Source of the DNA: Rhodovulum sp. P5
Lineage (GTDB): Bacteria > Pseudomonadota > Alphaproteobacteria > Rhodobacterales > Rhodobacteraceae
Direction of reading: 5' to 3'
Assembly (NCBI RefSeq): GCF_002079305.1
Contig: NZ_CP015039.1
Coordinates: 1,819,501-1,883,500, forward strand
Length of the DNA: 64,000 bases
Below, piece after piece: positions 28,714 through 38,558 of this stretch. The notes under the pieces were generated by a model, which did no database searches, was not told the origin of the DNA, and was given only the letters and a program-made list of their open reading frames with translations. The position numbers and the translations under genes are program-made. Within the stretch, counting starts at the first letter, position 1. Every line of letters starts with the position of its first letter.

Positions 28714-30071
28714 TCATCGCCCCAGCCCCAGCACCCGGCCAAAGGGCGCACCCTCGCGCGGCGGGTCGCCCGGCACCGCCCAGACCACCGGCAGCCCCGT
28801 GGGCGGGGGCGGGCCGAACGGCCCCTGCAGATCGGTCAGGATCACGATGGCCGAGGGGTTCAGCGCCAGCGCTTCCTCCATCACGCCGATGAACGACGTA
28901 CCGCCGTCGCGGCTGAACAGGATGTCGGTGATCTGCCGCTCCCACAGCCCGCCGCCCATCTTGGCGCGGTTGCGCACGGCCACGTCGAAGACCAGCACAT
29001 GGGTCTCTGCCCCGGTGCGTTTCGCGATGCCCGCCACCTGGGCTGCGAACATCGCCAGCAGCGTGCCGTCGACAGAGCCGGAGCTGTCGACACCGACAAC
29101 GATCCGCGGAATGTCCTTCTCCCGCACCCAGCCGGGTTCATAGGCCGGGTCGGGCCCACCGTTTTCGCGCGCATCGCTGTCGCGCGCCAGCCAGCGCCGT
29201 GCGGGCCGGGTGCCGCGGGGCTGGGGGTGGTGCATCACCGCGCGGGTGACAAGGCCGCGCAAGACGACCTCCCACGGCGTATGGACGGTCGGCAGATCGG
29301 CCAGCCGGTGCCCGATCATGCCGATGCCGTGGCCCGCCAGCCGCCCGGCCTCCATCGCGCGGGTCACACGCTGGCGCCACTCCGCGTCTTCCTCGCGCCC
29401 CGCGCCGTCGTCGTTCTCGGTCCCTGCGTCGATATCGGGGCGGAACCCTTGGCCGTCGGCATAGGCGCGGGCGGCCTCGGCCAGTGCGCCGCCGGGCCGG
29501 GGGCGTTCGCCGCCTTCGCTGCCGCTGCCGCCACTCTCGCCCTTGGCGCCGCCGCTGCGATCGCCGCGCGGCCCCCTTTTGCCCCCTGCCGCGCGCCGCC
29601 GTCCTGCATCAGCAAGATGTAAAGGCGTTCGGCATCGTATTTCGTCACCGCCTCCTCGCCCTTCATCTCCTCCCGCGTGGTGGCCTTCAAAAGCCCCGTC
29701 AGCCGCACCAGCGGCCGCGGCAGGATGTGCCCCGACAGAAGCAGCGTCTCATTCACGATGGCGTCGGTGGCGAGGTTGAAGATGTCCTGATCGAACCGGT
29801 TCCCGAAGCGGACGAACATCGCCCGCGACCGCGGCGCATGGCGGAACGCGATATGCAGGATGTGGTGGGCGGCCAGCCCCATCTGTTCAGGCAGGCTCAA
29901 CCCCTCATAGGTGGGACCGTAGTAGATCGCCTTGCCGTCGGTCCAGGCGGGACCATCCTGCACGTCGCTGTCCAGATGGGTGCACCACAGCGCCAGCCCG
30001 GCAAAGGCCGGGTCCTGCTCGGCCAGCTTCTGCAATGCGCGGGTGGCGCGGGCGGAATGGCGTTGAAGCAT
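28714..30071 (-). pseudogene. DUF2201 metallopeptidase-like/VWA protein, apparent -1 frameshift
   Basis: Partner of the MoxR-type ATPase upstream, whose stop overlaps this start (TGATG). The first frame (30071 to about 29590) encodes the DUF2201 N-terminal domain, with HHILH in place of a zinc-peptidase HExxH motif. The correct continuation lies one frame away: a Gly/Ser/Glu-rich linker, then AEWRQRVTRAMEAGRLAGHG, then a VWA-like domain with VVGVDSSGSVDG and VILTDLQG, ending at 28714. The switch falls within 29572-29586, where the plus strand has C5, T4, G, C5; one missing base would explain it. As read, the first frame ends at 29364 after a low-complexity tail. A sequencing error is quite possible; otherwise the gene is broken. 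Confidence 0.8.
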
Positions 30072-31189
30072 CACGCCAGCCCCGCCGCCTCCCGCTCCTT
30101 CGCATAGGCCTTGTAGGCGTCATGGGCCAGGAACCGCTGCCCGATCCCAAGCTCCAGCCCCTTGCGGATCAGCCCTTCAAATCCGTAGGTGCACAACTCC
30201 CCCAACGGCATCCGCTTGAAGTCGTCTTCCTCCCGCAGGCGGGCAAGCTGCCGGATATCGGCCATGATATCGATGGCACCATTGACGTTGCGCGCATCGA
30301 GGATTCCGATCAGCCCGTAGATCAGCGCGTTCAGCCCATGCATCGACGCGGGGTAAAGCGCGATCCGCGCCTTGCGGTCGGCCTCCAGCATGTCCTGCAC
30401 CTGCACCGTGGCGGCGATGTCGTCGGCGATCAGCGCAAATTCCGCGGCCACCGCATCGCCCACCGTGCCCGCCACCAGAATATTGCGCATCCGCCGGTCG
30501 GGCACCGCCTGCATGATCTGGCTGACCCGTTCCCAACTGCGCGGCGTGGTGGCGATCAGGTGGCCCTGTTCCAAAGCCTGCTCGGTCGTGTCCAGCAGAT
30601 CCGCCCGCGTCTTGATAAAGGCGACCACGGTCGGGTGAAGCCCCTTCGGCACCGCGTAATTGTCCAGCCAGTCGGCCGCCGCAGCCTGCACATGCAGATG
30701 GATCAGGCGGTCAGACAGCGCGGTGTTCATCTGATAGGCAATCGCGCCGTCCTCCACCGTATTGCCCGCGGCCACGATGAACACGCTGTCCGGCAACCGG
30801 TGCCGCCCCACGCGTCGTTCCTGCAACAACCCATAGACCGTGGGCTGCAACATGGGCGAGGCCGCGGTCAGTTCATCGAGGAACAGGATCGCGGGATGCG
30901 CCGGATCATCGGGCAGATCCTCGGGCCGGTACCACTTGGTCTTCTGGCTCTGATGGTCATAGTAGGGCAGGCCGCGCAGATCCTGCGGCTCGATGGTCGT
31001 CAGGCGCAAATCGAACAGCAGGCCGCCCATGTCGCGGGCCAACTGCTCCACCACCTGCGTCTTGCCCACGCCGGGCCGCCCATGCAGCATGTAGGAGGCC
31101 AGCATGTGCCCGTCCTTCTGCACCTGCCAGGCGGTGCGCAGCGCGTCCAGCGCCTCCCCCGCCGACACGATCATCGCGTTTACGCTCAT
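30071..31189 (-). CDS. MoxR-family AAA+ ATPase
   Basis: 372-residue AAA+ protein of the MoxR class. Walker A GRPGVGKT lies at 37-44, Walker B ILFLDE at 101-106, and a sensor region VFIVAAGNTVEDGA follows. MoxR ATPases act as chaperones with VWA-domain partners, and the next gene is such a partner, coupled by a TGATG overlap. The ATPase/VWA pairing parallels BchI/BchD in the same window. The client is unknown. Confidence 0.9.
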   Translation of the reverse strand: MSVNAMIVSAGEALDALRTAWQVQKDGHMLASYMLHGRPGVGKTQVVEQLARDMGGLLFDLRLTTIEPQDLRGLPYYDHQSQKTKWYRPEDLPDDPAHPAILFLDELTAASPMLQPTVYGLLQERRVGRHRLPDSVFIVAAGNTVEDGAIAYQMNTALSDRLIHLHVQAAAADWLDNYAVPKGLHPTVVAFIKTRADLLDTTEQALEQGHLIATTPRSWERVSQIMQAVPDRRMRNILVAGTVGDAVAAEFALIADDIAATVQVQDMLEADRKARIALYPASMHGLNALIYGLIGILDARNVNGAIDIMADIRQLARLREEDDFKRMPLGELCTYGFEGLIRKGLELGIGQRFLAHDAYKAYAKEREAAGLA

Positions 31190-31399
31190 CGGTCCTCCTG
31201 TCCTGCCGGTACGACCCCGCTATCTAGGGCGGTCTTGGCGCGGATCACGGGACGCGCGCGTCATCAGTCGGCGACCCGCCCTGATCGGGCATGAAAGGAG
31301 TGGCTTTACATATCCGACCGTTTCAGTCAGACTTTAACGCATGCTCCCAGCCACACCCAAGGTCAGCCCGGAGTCCGTCGATCCAGATCGGAGGTGAGA

Positions 31400-31558
31400 A
31401 TGCGACAGAATCCGTCAGACCAAATCCCCGCCGGGGACTCTTTCCAGACGCCGCTGCGCGATCTCTGGCACGAAGTCCTCTCGACGGGGCTGTTCGAGGT
31501 GTCCTCGGGCGAACGCTTCGTCGAGCAGATGATCGACCGGATCGAACGACGGCCCTGA
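31400..31558 (+). CDS. small hypothetical protein upstream of hemP
   Basis: 52-residue frame MRQNPSDQIPAG to DRIERRP with a strong ribosome site (GGAGGTGAGA directly before the ATG). It is rich in charged residues, has no signal peptide and no recognisable domain. It lies 12 nt upstream of hemP and is probably co-transcribed with it, which suggests a link to heme or iron. The good ribosome site and operon position are the main support that it is translated. Confidence 0.55.
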   Translation: MRQNPSDQIPAGDSFQTPLRDLWHEVLSTGLFEVSSGERFVEQMIDRIERRP

Positions 31559-31570
31559 TCGACCGTGGCC

Positions 31571-31702
31571 ATGCAAGACCAGACCCCGACACATGACGCC
31601 CGCATCCTGACAGGCGGGGGCACCTGCGCGGTCATCGTGCTGGACGGTATCCCCTATACCTTGCGCATCACGCGCGCGGGCAAGCTGATCCTGACCAAAT
31701 AG
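31571..31702 (+). CDS. hemP: hemin uptake protein HemP
   Basis: 43-residue member of the HemP/HmuP family. The family end is clear: a core VIVLDGIPYTLRITRAGKLILTK finishing in the near-invariant KLILTK. HemP proteins are small cytoplasmic factors needed for expression of heme uptake genes in some proteobacteria. Heme receptor and transporter genes are not adjacent. No clear Irr or RirA box was seen upstream. Confidence 0.82.
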   Translation: MQDQTPTHDARILTGGGTCAVIVLDGIPYTLRITRAGKLILTK

Positions 31703-31739
31703 GCCGGCCGCGCCACGGGCGTTTCAGCCGCAGGCCGCC

Positions 31740-33506
31740 TCAGGCGGCTTGCGTATGAAAGCCGCCATTGTCCCCGCGCAGCCGGAAGAGCGATACAAGA
31801 TCGCGCAGTTCCTGAACCTCGTTCTGCATCGCCGTGGTCGCGGCGGTCGCCTCTTCCACCATGGCCGCGTTCTGCTGAGTCACGCGGTCAAGTTCGCCCA
31901 CGCCGATATTGATCTCGCCCAGACCGACCGATTGTTCCTGCGCGCCAGAGGCAATTTCGTCGACCATGCCCGCGATGGCGCCGACACGTTCCGCGATGTC
32001 CTTCAACGCTTCGCCCGCGCGGGCAACCAGCCCCACGCCGGATTCGACTTGCGCGGAACTGCCGCCGATCAGGTCCTTGATGTCCCGCGCCGCCTCTGCC
32101 GAACGCTGCGCCAAGGCCCGCACTTCCGACGCGACGACGGCAAATCCGCGCCCGGCCTCGCCGGCCCGCGCAGCCTCAACACCCGCGTTCAGGGCCAGAA
32201 GGTTGGTCTGGAACGCGATGTCGTCGATCACCCCGATGATCTGGCCGATCTCGTCCGAGGAGCGCTTGATCTCGGACATTGCGCCGGTCGCATTCTGCAC
32301 GACCCGTCCGCTTTCCTCTGCCCGGCCACGCGCCTCGGCCACGACTCTCGACACATTGGCCGCGCTGTCGGCGGCCGACCGTACCCCGTTGGTCAGTTCG
32401 TCCATCGCCGCCGCGGTCTCTTCCAGCGTCGCGGCCTGGTTCTCGGTCCGTCGGGACAGTTCGTCCGACGCGGCCGTCAGGGCCCCGGCCCGCGCGCCGA
32501 TCTCGTCCGCGTTCTTGACCACCGATCCCAGCATGTCGTTCATCCGGTCGAGCGTGGTGTTGAAATCGGAACGAAGCTGTTCGTACTCTTCGGGGAACGG
32601 CGCGTGGAGCGATTGCGACAGGTCCCCGTCCGACAGCTTTTGCAGGGCCGTGCCAAGGTCGGCCACCACGCGGGCCTGATCCTGCCGGTCTTGTTCCCGC
32701 CGTTTGGCAAGCCTTTCCGATTCCGCCAGACGGCCGCAGAATTCCGACAGCATGCGGCCAAGTTCGCCGATCTCGTCGCGCCGCGTGGCGGCATCGACGG
32801 TCACGTCGTAATGCCCGTGGGAGACCTTCTCCATCGTGCCGACGAAGGCGGCCAGCGGGCGTGTCACGGTCCGCACCAGCACCGTCGAGGCGATGGCCAG
32901 AACGACAAGGCCAAACCCCAGAAACGCCAATGACACGTTCCGAAGGGCCGCCATATCGGCGTGGATGTCCGACACATAGGCACCGGTCCCCACGAACCAG
33001 CCCCAGGGCTTGAACGCGACGACATAGCCCATCTTCATCTCGGGCACGTTCGCGCCCGGCTTCTGGAACGCGTAGTTGACCTCACCCGCGCCTTCGGCCA
33101 TCCCGACCCGGCGCATCTCCTGAAACACCGGCAGCCCGTTGATGTCTGAGTAATCTGCCTGTTGGGTGCCCACCCACTCCGGTTTGAACGGGTGCACCGT
33201 CACCCTGATGTCCTTGTCGAAGGCAAAGAAGTACCCCGATTCGCCGAAGCGCATCGTCGCCAGAAGGGTGCTTCCCATCTGTTTCGCCGTTTCCTCGTCG
33301 AACTCGCCCGCCTGCGCCCTCTGGTCGAGATCGGCAAGCAGGCTGACGGCGCTTTCCAGGATGGATTCGAGTTCCTGTTCGCGCATCTGGAAGGCGTTGT
33401 CGATCGCCCGGGACAGCATCAGGAAAGACAGCAGCGCCGAAAAGACCATCGCCAGGGCGGCGATCGCATAGACGCGAACGGGAATGCGATAGAAAACTGC
33501 AGGCAT
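31740..33506 (-). CDS. methyl-accepting chemotaxis protein with sCache sensor
   Basis: 588-residue chemoreceptor. A first membrane helix (about 10-30) and a second (about 190-210) flank a periplasmic single-Cache domain with [20 protein letters not shown] and [23 protein letters not shown] segments follow. The signalling domain carries the hairpin [20 protein letters not shown] and [18 protein letters not shown], which contact CheA and CheW. The C-terminus lacks a CheR-docking pentapeptide. No other che genes are adjacent, so it is an orphan receptor. The ligand is unknown; sCache_2 domains often bind small carboxylates. Confidence 0.93.
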   Translation of the reverse strand: MPAVFYRIPVRVYAIAALAMVFSALLSFLMLSRAIDNAFQMREQELESILESAVSLLADLDQRAQAGEFDEETAKQMGSTLLATMRFGESGYFFAFDKDIRVTVHPFKPEWVGTQQADYSDINGLPVFQEMRRVGMAEGAGEVNYAFQKPGANVPEMKMGYVVAFKPWGWFVGTGAYVSDIHADMAALRNVSLAFLGFGLVVLAIASTVLVRTVTRPLAAFVGTMEKVSHGHYDVTVDAATRRDEIGELGRMLSEFCGRLAESERLAKRREQDRQDQARVVADLGTALQKLSDGDLSQSLHAPFPEEYEQLRSDFNTTLDRMNDMLGSVVKNADEIGARAGALTAASDELSRRTENQAATLEETAAAMDELTNGVRSAADSAANVSRVVAEARGRAEESGRVVQNATGAMSEIKRSSDEIGQIIGVIDDIAFQTNLLALNAGVEAARAGEAGRGFAVVASEVRALAQRSAEAARDIKDLIGGSSAQVESGVGLVARAGEALKDIAERVGAIAGMVDEIASGAQEQSVGLGEINIGVGELDRVTQQNAAMVEEATAATTAMQNEVQELRDLVSLFRLRGDNGGFHTQAA

Positions 33507-33942
33507 GGAGCGACCTCGGGTCTGGAATTAGAGTAGAAGTTCTAAAAAACCGGGTCTTAACGACCGCTTACAGACCGCTTTCGCGACAAATTTGAACGGC
33601 CCGCACAGGGCCCGTGCCCGGTCCGCCGACCGGGCCGTTTGCTGCCGTGTGACAGCCGCCATACAGCCAATTGTTCGCCAAACTGTCTTGAAAAGGCCGG
33701 GAAATTTCGTTGATTTACCCATCAACCCTCGGCACGGCCCCGGTCACGCAACCCGCGTGGTATACACCCAATAATTGTAAACCTCTTCGCATTTCCCCGG
33801 TCCGGGCGGGCGATGTTCGCGCGATCCGCCCCGATCCGACCCACGGCCCCACAATTGAGACGGAGGGATTTGTGCCTATGTCACAGCGAAAGCCGCATCG
33901 GAAACGTATGTTCGCGGCAAAGAATCCTCATAGGTCGAATTC
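33507..33942. other. 436-nt intergenic region between divergent genes, with one hairpin
   Basis: This stretch separates the leftward chemoreceptor from the rightward ABC1-family gene and should hold both promoters. An 8-bp perfect stem GCCCGGTC/GACCGGGC with loop CGCC lies at 33616-33635. TTGATTTACCCATCAA at 33710-33725 is palindromic but has N6 instead of the N4 of an FNR box. No convincing small gene was found; the frame read through 33710-34024 has no ribosome site and overlaps the next gene. Confidence 0.5.
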
Positions 33943-35265
33943 ATGTCTGACAGCAAATCCGAGTCCCGCGCCCTTGCCGTGCCCAGCGGACGGTTATCCC
34001 GTCTTGCCCGCTTCGGCGCGCTGACCTCCAACATCGCGGGCAATGTGGCGCTGCACGGCGCGCGGCAGGTGGCGCAGGGCAAGCGCCCGCAGGCCCGCGA
34101 CCTGCTGCTGACCCCCGCCAACGCCCGCAAGGTGGCCGACCAGTTGGCGCATATGCGCGGCGCGGCGATGAAGGTGGGGCAGCTGATCTCGATGGATGCG
34201 GGCGACATGCTGCCGCCGGAACTGTCCGACATCATGGCGCGCCTGCGCGCGGACGCCCATTACATGCCGGGCGGACAGTTGAAGAAGGTGCTGATCGACA
34301 ACTGGGGCGCCGACTGGCAGAAGCGCTTCGACAAGTTTCAGGTCCGGCCCATCGCGGCGGCCTCCATCGGGCAGGTGCACCGGGCGCATACCAAAGACGG
34401 CCGCGATCTGGCGATCAAGGTGCAGTATCCCGGCGTTCGCCGCTCCATCGACAGTGACGTCAACAACGTGGCGGGCCTGATGCGGATCTCGGGCGTGATG
34501 CCGAAGGAACTGGATATCGCACCGATGCTGGCCGAGGCCAAGCGCCAGTTGCACGAAGAAGCGGATTACGAGCGCGAGGGCCGCTATCTGCGCCGCTTCT
34601 CCGAATTGCTGGCCGATGCGCCCGATTTCGTGGTGCCGCAACTGCACCAGGACCTGACCACCGAGAACGTTCTGGCGATGGACTATGTCGCGGGCGTGGG
34701 CATCGAAACCCTGATCGACGCCCCGCAGGAGGAACGCGACCGGGTCATGACCCTGCTGATCAGCCTGCTGTTCCGGGAGTTGTTCGAATTCCGCCTGATG
34801 CAGACCGACCCGAATTTCGCCAACTACCGCTACGACCCCGAAACCCGCAAGGTGATCCTGCTCGACTTCGGCGCCTCGCGCGAATTCCCCGCCGCGATGA
34901 CCGAGCAGTTCCGCCGCCTGATGCGCGCGGGGCTGGACGGCGACCGGGCGGGCGTGCGGCAGGCGATCCTGGATATCGGCTTCTTCGCCGAGGATACGGC
35001 GGCCCACCACAAGGACACCATGCTGAACATGTTCGAGATGTCGCTGGAACCGATCAAGCGCCCGGGCGCCTTCGACTTCGCCGACAACGACGTGGCGATG
35101 CGGATGCGCGATGCGGGCATGGAACTGGGCAAGGATCGCGACTTCTGGCACATCCCGCCGATGGACACGCTGTTCATGCAGCGCAAGTTCGGCGGAATCT
35201 ACCTGCTGGCCAGCCGCATGAAAGCCCGCGTCGACCTGCGCGGAATCCTCGAACGCTATATGTAA
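33943..35265 (+). CDS. ABC1/UbiB-family atypical kinase-like protein
   Basis: 440-residue COQ8/UbiB superfamily protein. The family-specific KxGQ motif appears as AAMKVGQLISMD, the Ala-rich loop as AAASIGQVHRA, and the metal/catalytic segment as LMQTDPNFANYRY and ILLDFGASREF. Such proteins are ATPases supporting ubiquinone biosynthesis or other isoprenoid lipid processes at the membrane. It lacks the C-terminal transmembrane helices of canonical UbiB, so it is better regarded as a paralogue (AarF-like). It converges on dxs at the PGC edge, with a shared terminator. Confidence 0.88.
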   Translation: MSDSKSESRALAVPSGRLSRLARFGALTSNIAGNVALHGARQVAQGKRPQARDLLLTPANARKVADQLAHMRGAAMKVGQLISMDAGDMLPPELSDIMARLRADAHYMPGGQLKKVLIDNWGADWQKRFDKFQVRPIAAASIGQVHRAHTKDGRDLAIKVQYPGVRRSIDSDVNNVAGLMRISGVMPKELDIAPMLAEAKRQLHEEADYEREGRYLRRFSELLADAPDFVVPQLHQDLTTENVLAMDYVAGVGIETLIDAPQEERDRVMTLLISLLFRELFEFRLMQTDPNFANYRYDPETRKVILLDFGASREFPAAMTEQFRRLMRAGLDGDRAGVRQAILDIGFFAEDTAAHHKDTMLNMFEMSLEPIKRPGAFDFADNDVAMRMRDAGMELGKDRDFWHIPPMDTLFMQRKFGGIYLLASRMKARVDLRGILERYM

Positions 35266-35311
35266 GTCACGCGCCCCGGACCTGATCCGGGGCCGCGCCG
35301 AAAACGCCAAA

Positions 35312-35335
35312 GGCCCCGGCACATCAGCCGGGGCC
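35312..35335. terminator. hairpin terminator between ABC1-family gene and dxs
   Basis: Perfect 9-bp stem GGCCCCGGC/GCCGGGGCC with loop ACATCA in the 90-nt gap between the convergent genes. It lacks a long T tract on either side, so termination strength is uncertain; it could serve both strands. Confidence 0.5.
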
Positions 35336-35355
35336 AGCGCTTGCCGACCAGCGCC

Positions 35356-37275
35356 TCAGCCCCGGACCGCGGCGAACTGGCCCGGGGCCAGCCCCAGCGC
35401 CTGCATCGCGGTATCGGCCACGTCGCGCGCGGTCAGTCCCGCCTCGGCATACATCGCCGCGGGGCTGTCCTGCTCGATGAACTTGTCGGGCAGGGTCATG
35501 GTGCGCACCGCCAGTTTGCCGTCCAGCCGCCCGGTCCGGGCCAGCCAGTGCAGGACCAGCGCGCCAAAGCCGCCCTCGGCCCCATGCTCGATGGTGACCA
35601 GCGCCTCGTGCTCGGCCGTCAGGCGCGCGATCAGGTCGGTATCCAAGGGCTTGGCGAACCGCGCATCGGCAACGGTGCAGGAAATCCCCCGCGCCTCCAG
35701 CTCCTCGGCGGCGGTCAGACAATCGGCAAGGCACGGGCCCAGCGACAGGAAGGCCAGCTTGGTCCCCTCCTTCACGATGCGGCCCTTGCCGATTTCCAGA
35801 AACTGGCCGCGCTCGGGCATTTCCGCGCCCACGCCCTCGCCGCGGGGATAGCGGAACGCGATGGGCCCTTCGTCGAAGGCCGCTGCGGTGGCGACCATGT
35901 TCTTCAACTCTGCCTCATCGGCGGCGGCCATCACCGTCATCCCCGGCAGGTTCGACAGGAAGGCCACGTCGAACGCGCCGGCATGGGTCGACCCGTCAGC
36001 CCCGACAAGCCCCGCCCGGTCGATGGCAAAGCGCACCGGCAGCTTTTGCAGGACCACGTCATGCACCACCTGGTCATAGCCGCGCTGCAGGAAGGTCGAA
36101 TAGATCGTGCAGAACGGCTTCAGCCCCGAGGCCGCCATGCCCCCGGCAAAGGTCACCGCATGCTGTTCGGCGATACCCACGTCGAACACCCGCGACGGGA
36201 AGCGGTCCTGCATGATATTCAGCCCCGTGCCCGAGGGCATGGCCGCCGTGATCGCCACGACCTTGGGGTCGCGGGCCGCTTCCTCGGTCAGGGTCTGACC
36301 AAAGACAGAGGTATAGGAGGGCGCGTTGCCCTTGCTTTTCTTCTGGGTGCCCGAGACGACGTCGAATTTGGACACGCCGTGATACTTGTCCTTCGCGGTC
36401 TCGGCCGGGACGTAGCCCTTGCCCTTGACCGTGCAGACATGGATCAGCGTCGGCCCCGAGGCCCGCGCACGCGCCGCGCGCAGCACGGTCAGAAGCTGGC
36501 TCATGTCATGGCCATCGATCGGACCGACATAGTCGAAGCCCAGTTCCTCGAACAGCGTGCCCCCGCCCGGGAAACCGGTGACCAGTTGCCGGGCCCGGCG
36601 CGCCCCTTCGCGGATCGGCCCCGGAAGCGTGGCTTCGAAATCTTCCGCCATGTCCTTGAGCTTGCCCAGCGGCGTTTCGCTGTAAAGCCCCGAGAGATAT
36701 TTCGACATCGCACCCACGGGCGGGGCGATGGACATCTCGTTATCGTTCAGCACCACGAACATCCGGCGCTTTTCGTGGCCGGCATTGTTCAGCGCCTCAT
36801 AGGCCATGCCGGCGGAAATCGACCCGTCGCCGATCACCGCCACGGCGTCGCCGGTCGGCTGGCCCATGTCGCGGCCGACCGTAAAGCCAAGAGCCGCGGA
36901 AATCGAGGTTGACGAATGGCCCGCGCCGAACGCGTCATAGTCGCTTTCGGACCGTTTGCAGAACCCGGCCAGCCCGCCGCCCTGGCGCAGCGTGTGCATC
37001 CGGTCGCGCCGACCCGTCAGAATCTTGTGGGGATAGCATTGATGGCTGACATCCCAGATCAGCTTGTCGAAGGGCGTATTGAAGACCGCATGCAGCGCCA
37101 CCGTCAGTTCGACGACACCCAGCGAAGAACCCAGATGCCCGCCGGTCTGCGCCACGACGGAGATCACCTCCTCGCGCAATTCCCGGGCAAGCTGCGTCAA
37201 CTCCGGCTGGCTCATCCCCTTGAGGTCCGAGGGACCGGCGACACGATCGAGGGTCGGGGTCTGGGGCTTTGTCAT
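35356..37275 (-). CDS. dxs: 1-deoxy-D-xylulose-5-phosphate synthase
   Basis: 639-residue thiamine-diphosphate enzyme that condenses pyruvate and glyceraldehyde 3-phosphate, the entry step of the MEP pathway supplying carotenoid and phytol precursors. Motifs: [17 protein letters not shown] near the N-terminus, the ThDP-binding [30 protein letters not shown], and the transketolase-type [16 protein letters not shown] with the catalytic Glu. GGGAGA precedes the ATG. It lies immediately downstream of the puf operon, separated by a strong terminator, a location common in Rhodobacteraceae PGCs. Confidence 0.96.
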   Translation of the reverse strand: MTKPQTPTLDRVAGPSDLKGMSQPELTQLARELREEVISVVAQTGGHLGSSLGVVELTVALHAVFNTPFDKLIWDVSHQCYPHKILTGRRDRMHTLRQGGGLAGFCKRSESDYDAFGAGHSSTSISAALGFTVGRDMGQPTGDAVAVIGDGSISAGMAYEALNNAGHEKRRMFVVLNDNEMSIAPPVGAMSKYLSGLYSETPLGKLKDMAEDFEATLPGPIREGARRARQLVTGFPGGGTLFEELGFDYVGPIDGHDMSQLLTVLRAARARASGPTLIHVCTVKGKGYVPAETAKDKYHGVSKFDVVSGTQKKSKGNAPSYTSVFGQTLTEEAARDPKVVAITAAMPSGTGLNIMQDRFPSRVFDVGIAEQHAVTFAGGMAASGLKPFCTIYSTFLQRGYDQVVHDVVLQKLPVRFAIDRAGLVGADGSTHAGAFDVAFLSNLPGMTVMAAADEAELKNMVATAAAFDEGPIAFRYPRGEGVGAEMPERGQFLEIGKGRIVKEGTKLAFLSLGPCLADCLTAAEELEARGISCTVADARFAKPLDTDLIARLTAEHEALVTIEHGAEGGFGALVLHWLARTGRLDGKLAVRTMTLPDKFIEQDSPAAMYAEAGLTARDVADTAMQALGLAPGQFAAVRG

Positions 37276-37301
37276 TGGTCTTCTCCCGCGCGTTTCTCAT
37301 G

Positions 37302-37337
37302 AAAAAAGCGCCATGTGGATCAGTCTCCACATGGCGC
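37302..37337 (-). terminator. strong rho-independent terminator after pufC
   Basis: On the minus strand a perfect 12-bp stem GCGCCATGTGGA/TCCACATGGCGC with loop GACTGA is followed by TTTTTT. It lies between the pufC stop (37464) and dxs, and should end the puf transcript so that dxs is expressed separately or only by readthrough. Confidence 0.85.
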
Positions 37338-37463
37338 CAGTGTCCTGTGTCTGACAGGAAGGGAACCGGGGTGTGGAGGCCCCGAATACCGGGCCCCGTG
37401 AAGAGCCCGATGGGAGGAATGCCGCGGCCCTTGTTCGCGAAGGCCGCGGCATCCGTGTTCAGA

Positions 37464-38555
37464 TCACTGACCGGAGGCCAGTTCCGGCCATTCGGCGACC
37501 ATGTCCTTGCCGTTCAGCGGGCTCACGACGCCCATGTGGCAGGTCATGCAGTTCACCTTGGCCGACTCTTCGCCCAGGATCTCCGAGCGGGGCTCGTAGA
37601 AGGTCTGGTTGATGTCGATCGACATCTGCTGGGCCAGCGTGGTGATGGACCATTGCGGCGTCACCTGGGTCGCATCGTAGAAGGCGCGGGTGTTGTGGCA
37701 GTAGACACAGCCCACATCCAGCGCGTTCGCCTGATGGTTCATCAGGTTGAAGGTCCGCTCGGCATCTTGCCAGACGGGATCGCCCGGCTGCTGGTCGACG
37801 CGGCTTTCAAGATCGCTGACCTTGATGCTGTTGCCGTCCAGCAGGAACTTCTCGACACCGTCCACCGGCAGCGAGGAGTACTCGCTCTGGGTGTACTTGT
37901 GCACGAAGTCCGTCGCCGTGTGGGCGCCTTCGAACGTCAGCAGGCGGTTCTGGATCGCTGCCCAGCCTTCGGCTGCCGAGTTCACCGCACCCGCCTTGAG
38001 CCACGAGCCCGGAGGCGTCGGCTGGCCACGGTGGCAGGTGTAGCAGTTCACGCCGCGACCGTCGGACGCCAGGTTATGGGTATCCCAGTCGTCGTTCAGG
38101 TACTGCGTGGCCTCGATGCAGTTCTTGGTGATCGCCAGCTTGGTCTGGTCGGCTTCCTCGCTGTTGACCAGCGAGATTTCCGTTCCGGTCCAGGCGGACA
38201 TGGCCTTGGTCAACTGATCGAAGTTGGCCTGATCCATGTCGCCAAAGGCGATCACGTCCCCGTAGGCTTCGGCAGCCGTCGGCGTGCCTTCCGCCACCTC
38301 GACCCGTTCGAAGACCGGATACTCGGCCGCGTAGGGATCGTTCTGGGGATCGTCCTTCACGAACTTGGAGACAGCCATGCCGATGCCGCGCGGGCCCGTC
38401 TGGAAGTCGGTCGTCTTGTAGGGGTTGTCGAGGGCCACGATCAGAGCTGCGGCTGCGGCTGCGGTCGTCACCGTCCCCACGAGGATTGCCGGACCCATAA
38501 GGTCATTCGGGTTTTCCTCGTTCCATTTGAAGAACCACTTGGGAAGTCTCAGCAT
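37464..38555 (-). CDS. pufC: reaction-centre cytochrome c subunit PufC, triheme variant
   Basis: 363-residue membrane-anchored periplasmic cytochrome that re-reduces the photo-oxidised special pair. An N-terminal membrane helix (about 20-42) anchors it. Only three CxxCH sites exist: 171-175 (CYTCH), 283-287 (CVYCH) and 336-340 (CMTCH); the usual first site, expected near 121-132, is absent. By spacing, Cys146 replaces the Met ligand of heme 2, and His160 corresponds to the His ligand of heme 4. Tetraheme forms are the norm; a triheme form with a Cys-ligated heme is known from Rhodovulum sulfidophilum. Last gene of the puf operon, 3 nt after pufM. Confidence 0.95.
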   Translation of the reverse strand: MLRLPKWFFKWNEENPNDLMGPAILVGTVTTAAAAAALIVALDNPYKTTDFQTGPRGIGMAVSKFVKDDPQNDPYAAEYPVFERVEVAEGTPTAAEAYGDVIAFGDMDQANFDQLTKAMSAWTGTEISLVNSEEADQTKLAITKNCIEATQYLNDDWDTHNLASDGRGVNCYTCHRGQPTPPGSWLKAGAVNSAAEGWAAIQNRLLTFEGAHTATDFVHKYTQSEYSSLPVDGVEKFLLDGNSIKVSDLESRVDQQPGDPVWQDAERTFNLMNHQANALDVGCVYCHNTRAFYDATQVTPQWSITTLAQQMSIDINQTFYEPRSEILGEESAKVNCMTCHMGVVSPLNGKDMVAEWPELASGQ

Positions 38556-38558
38556 GGT

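Noticed and set aside
33710..33725. TTGATTTACCCATCAA as an FNR/FnrL box between the chemoreceptor and ABC1-family genes
   Set aside because: Half-sites are perfect but the spacer is 6 nt; FNR sites need 4 nt.
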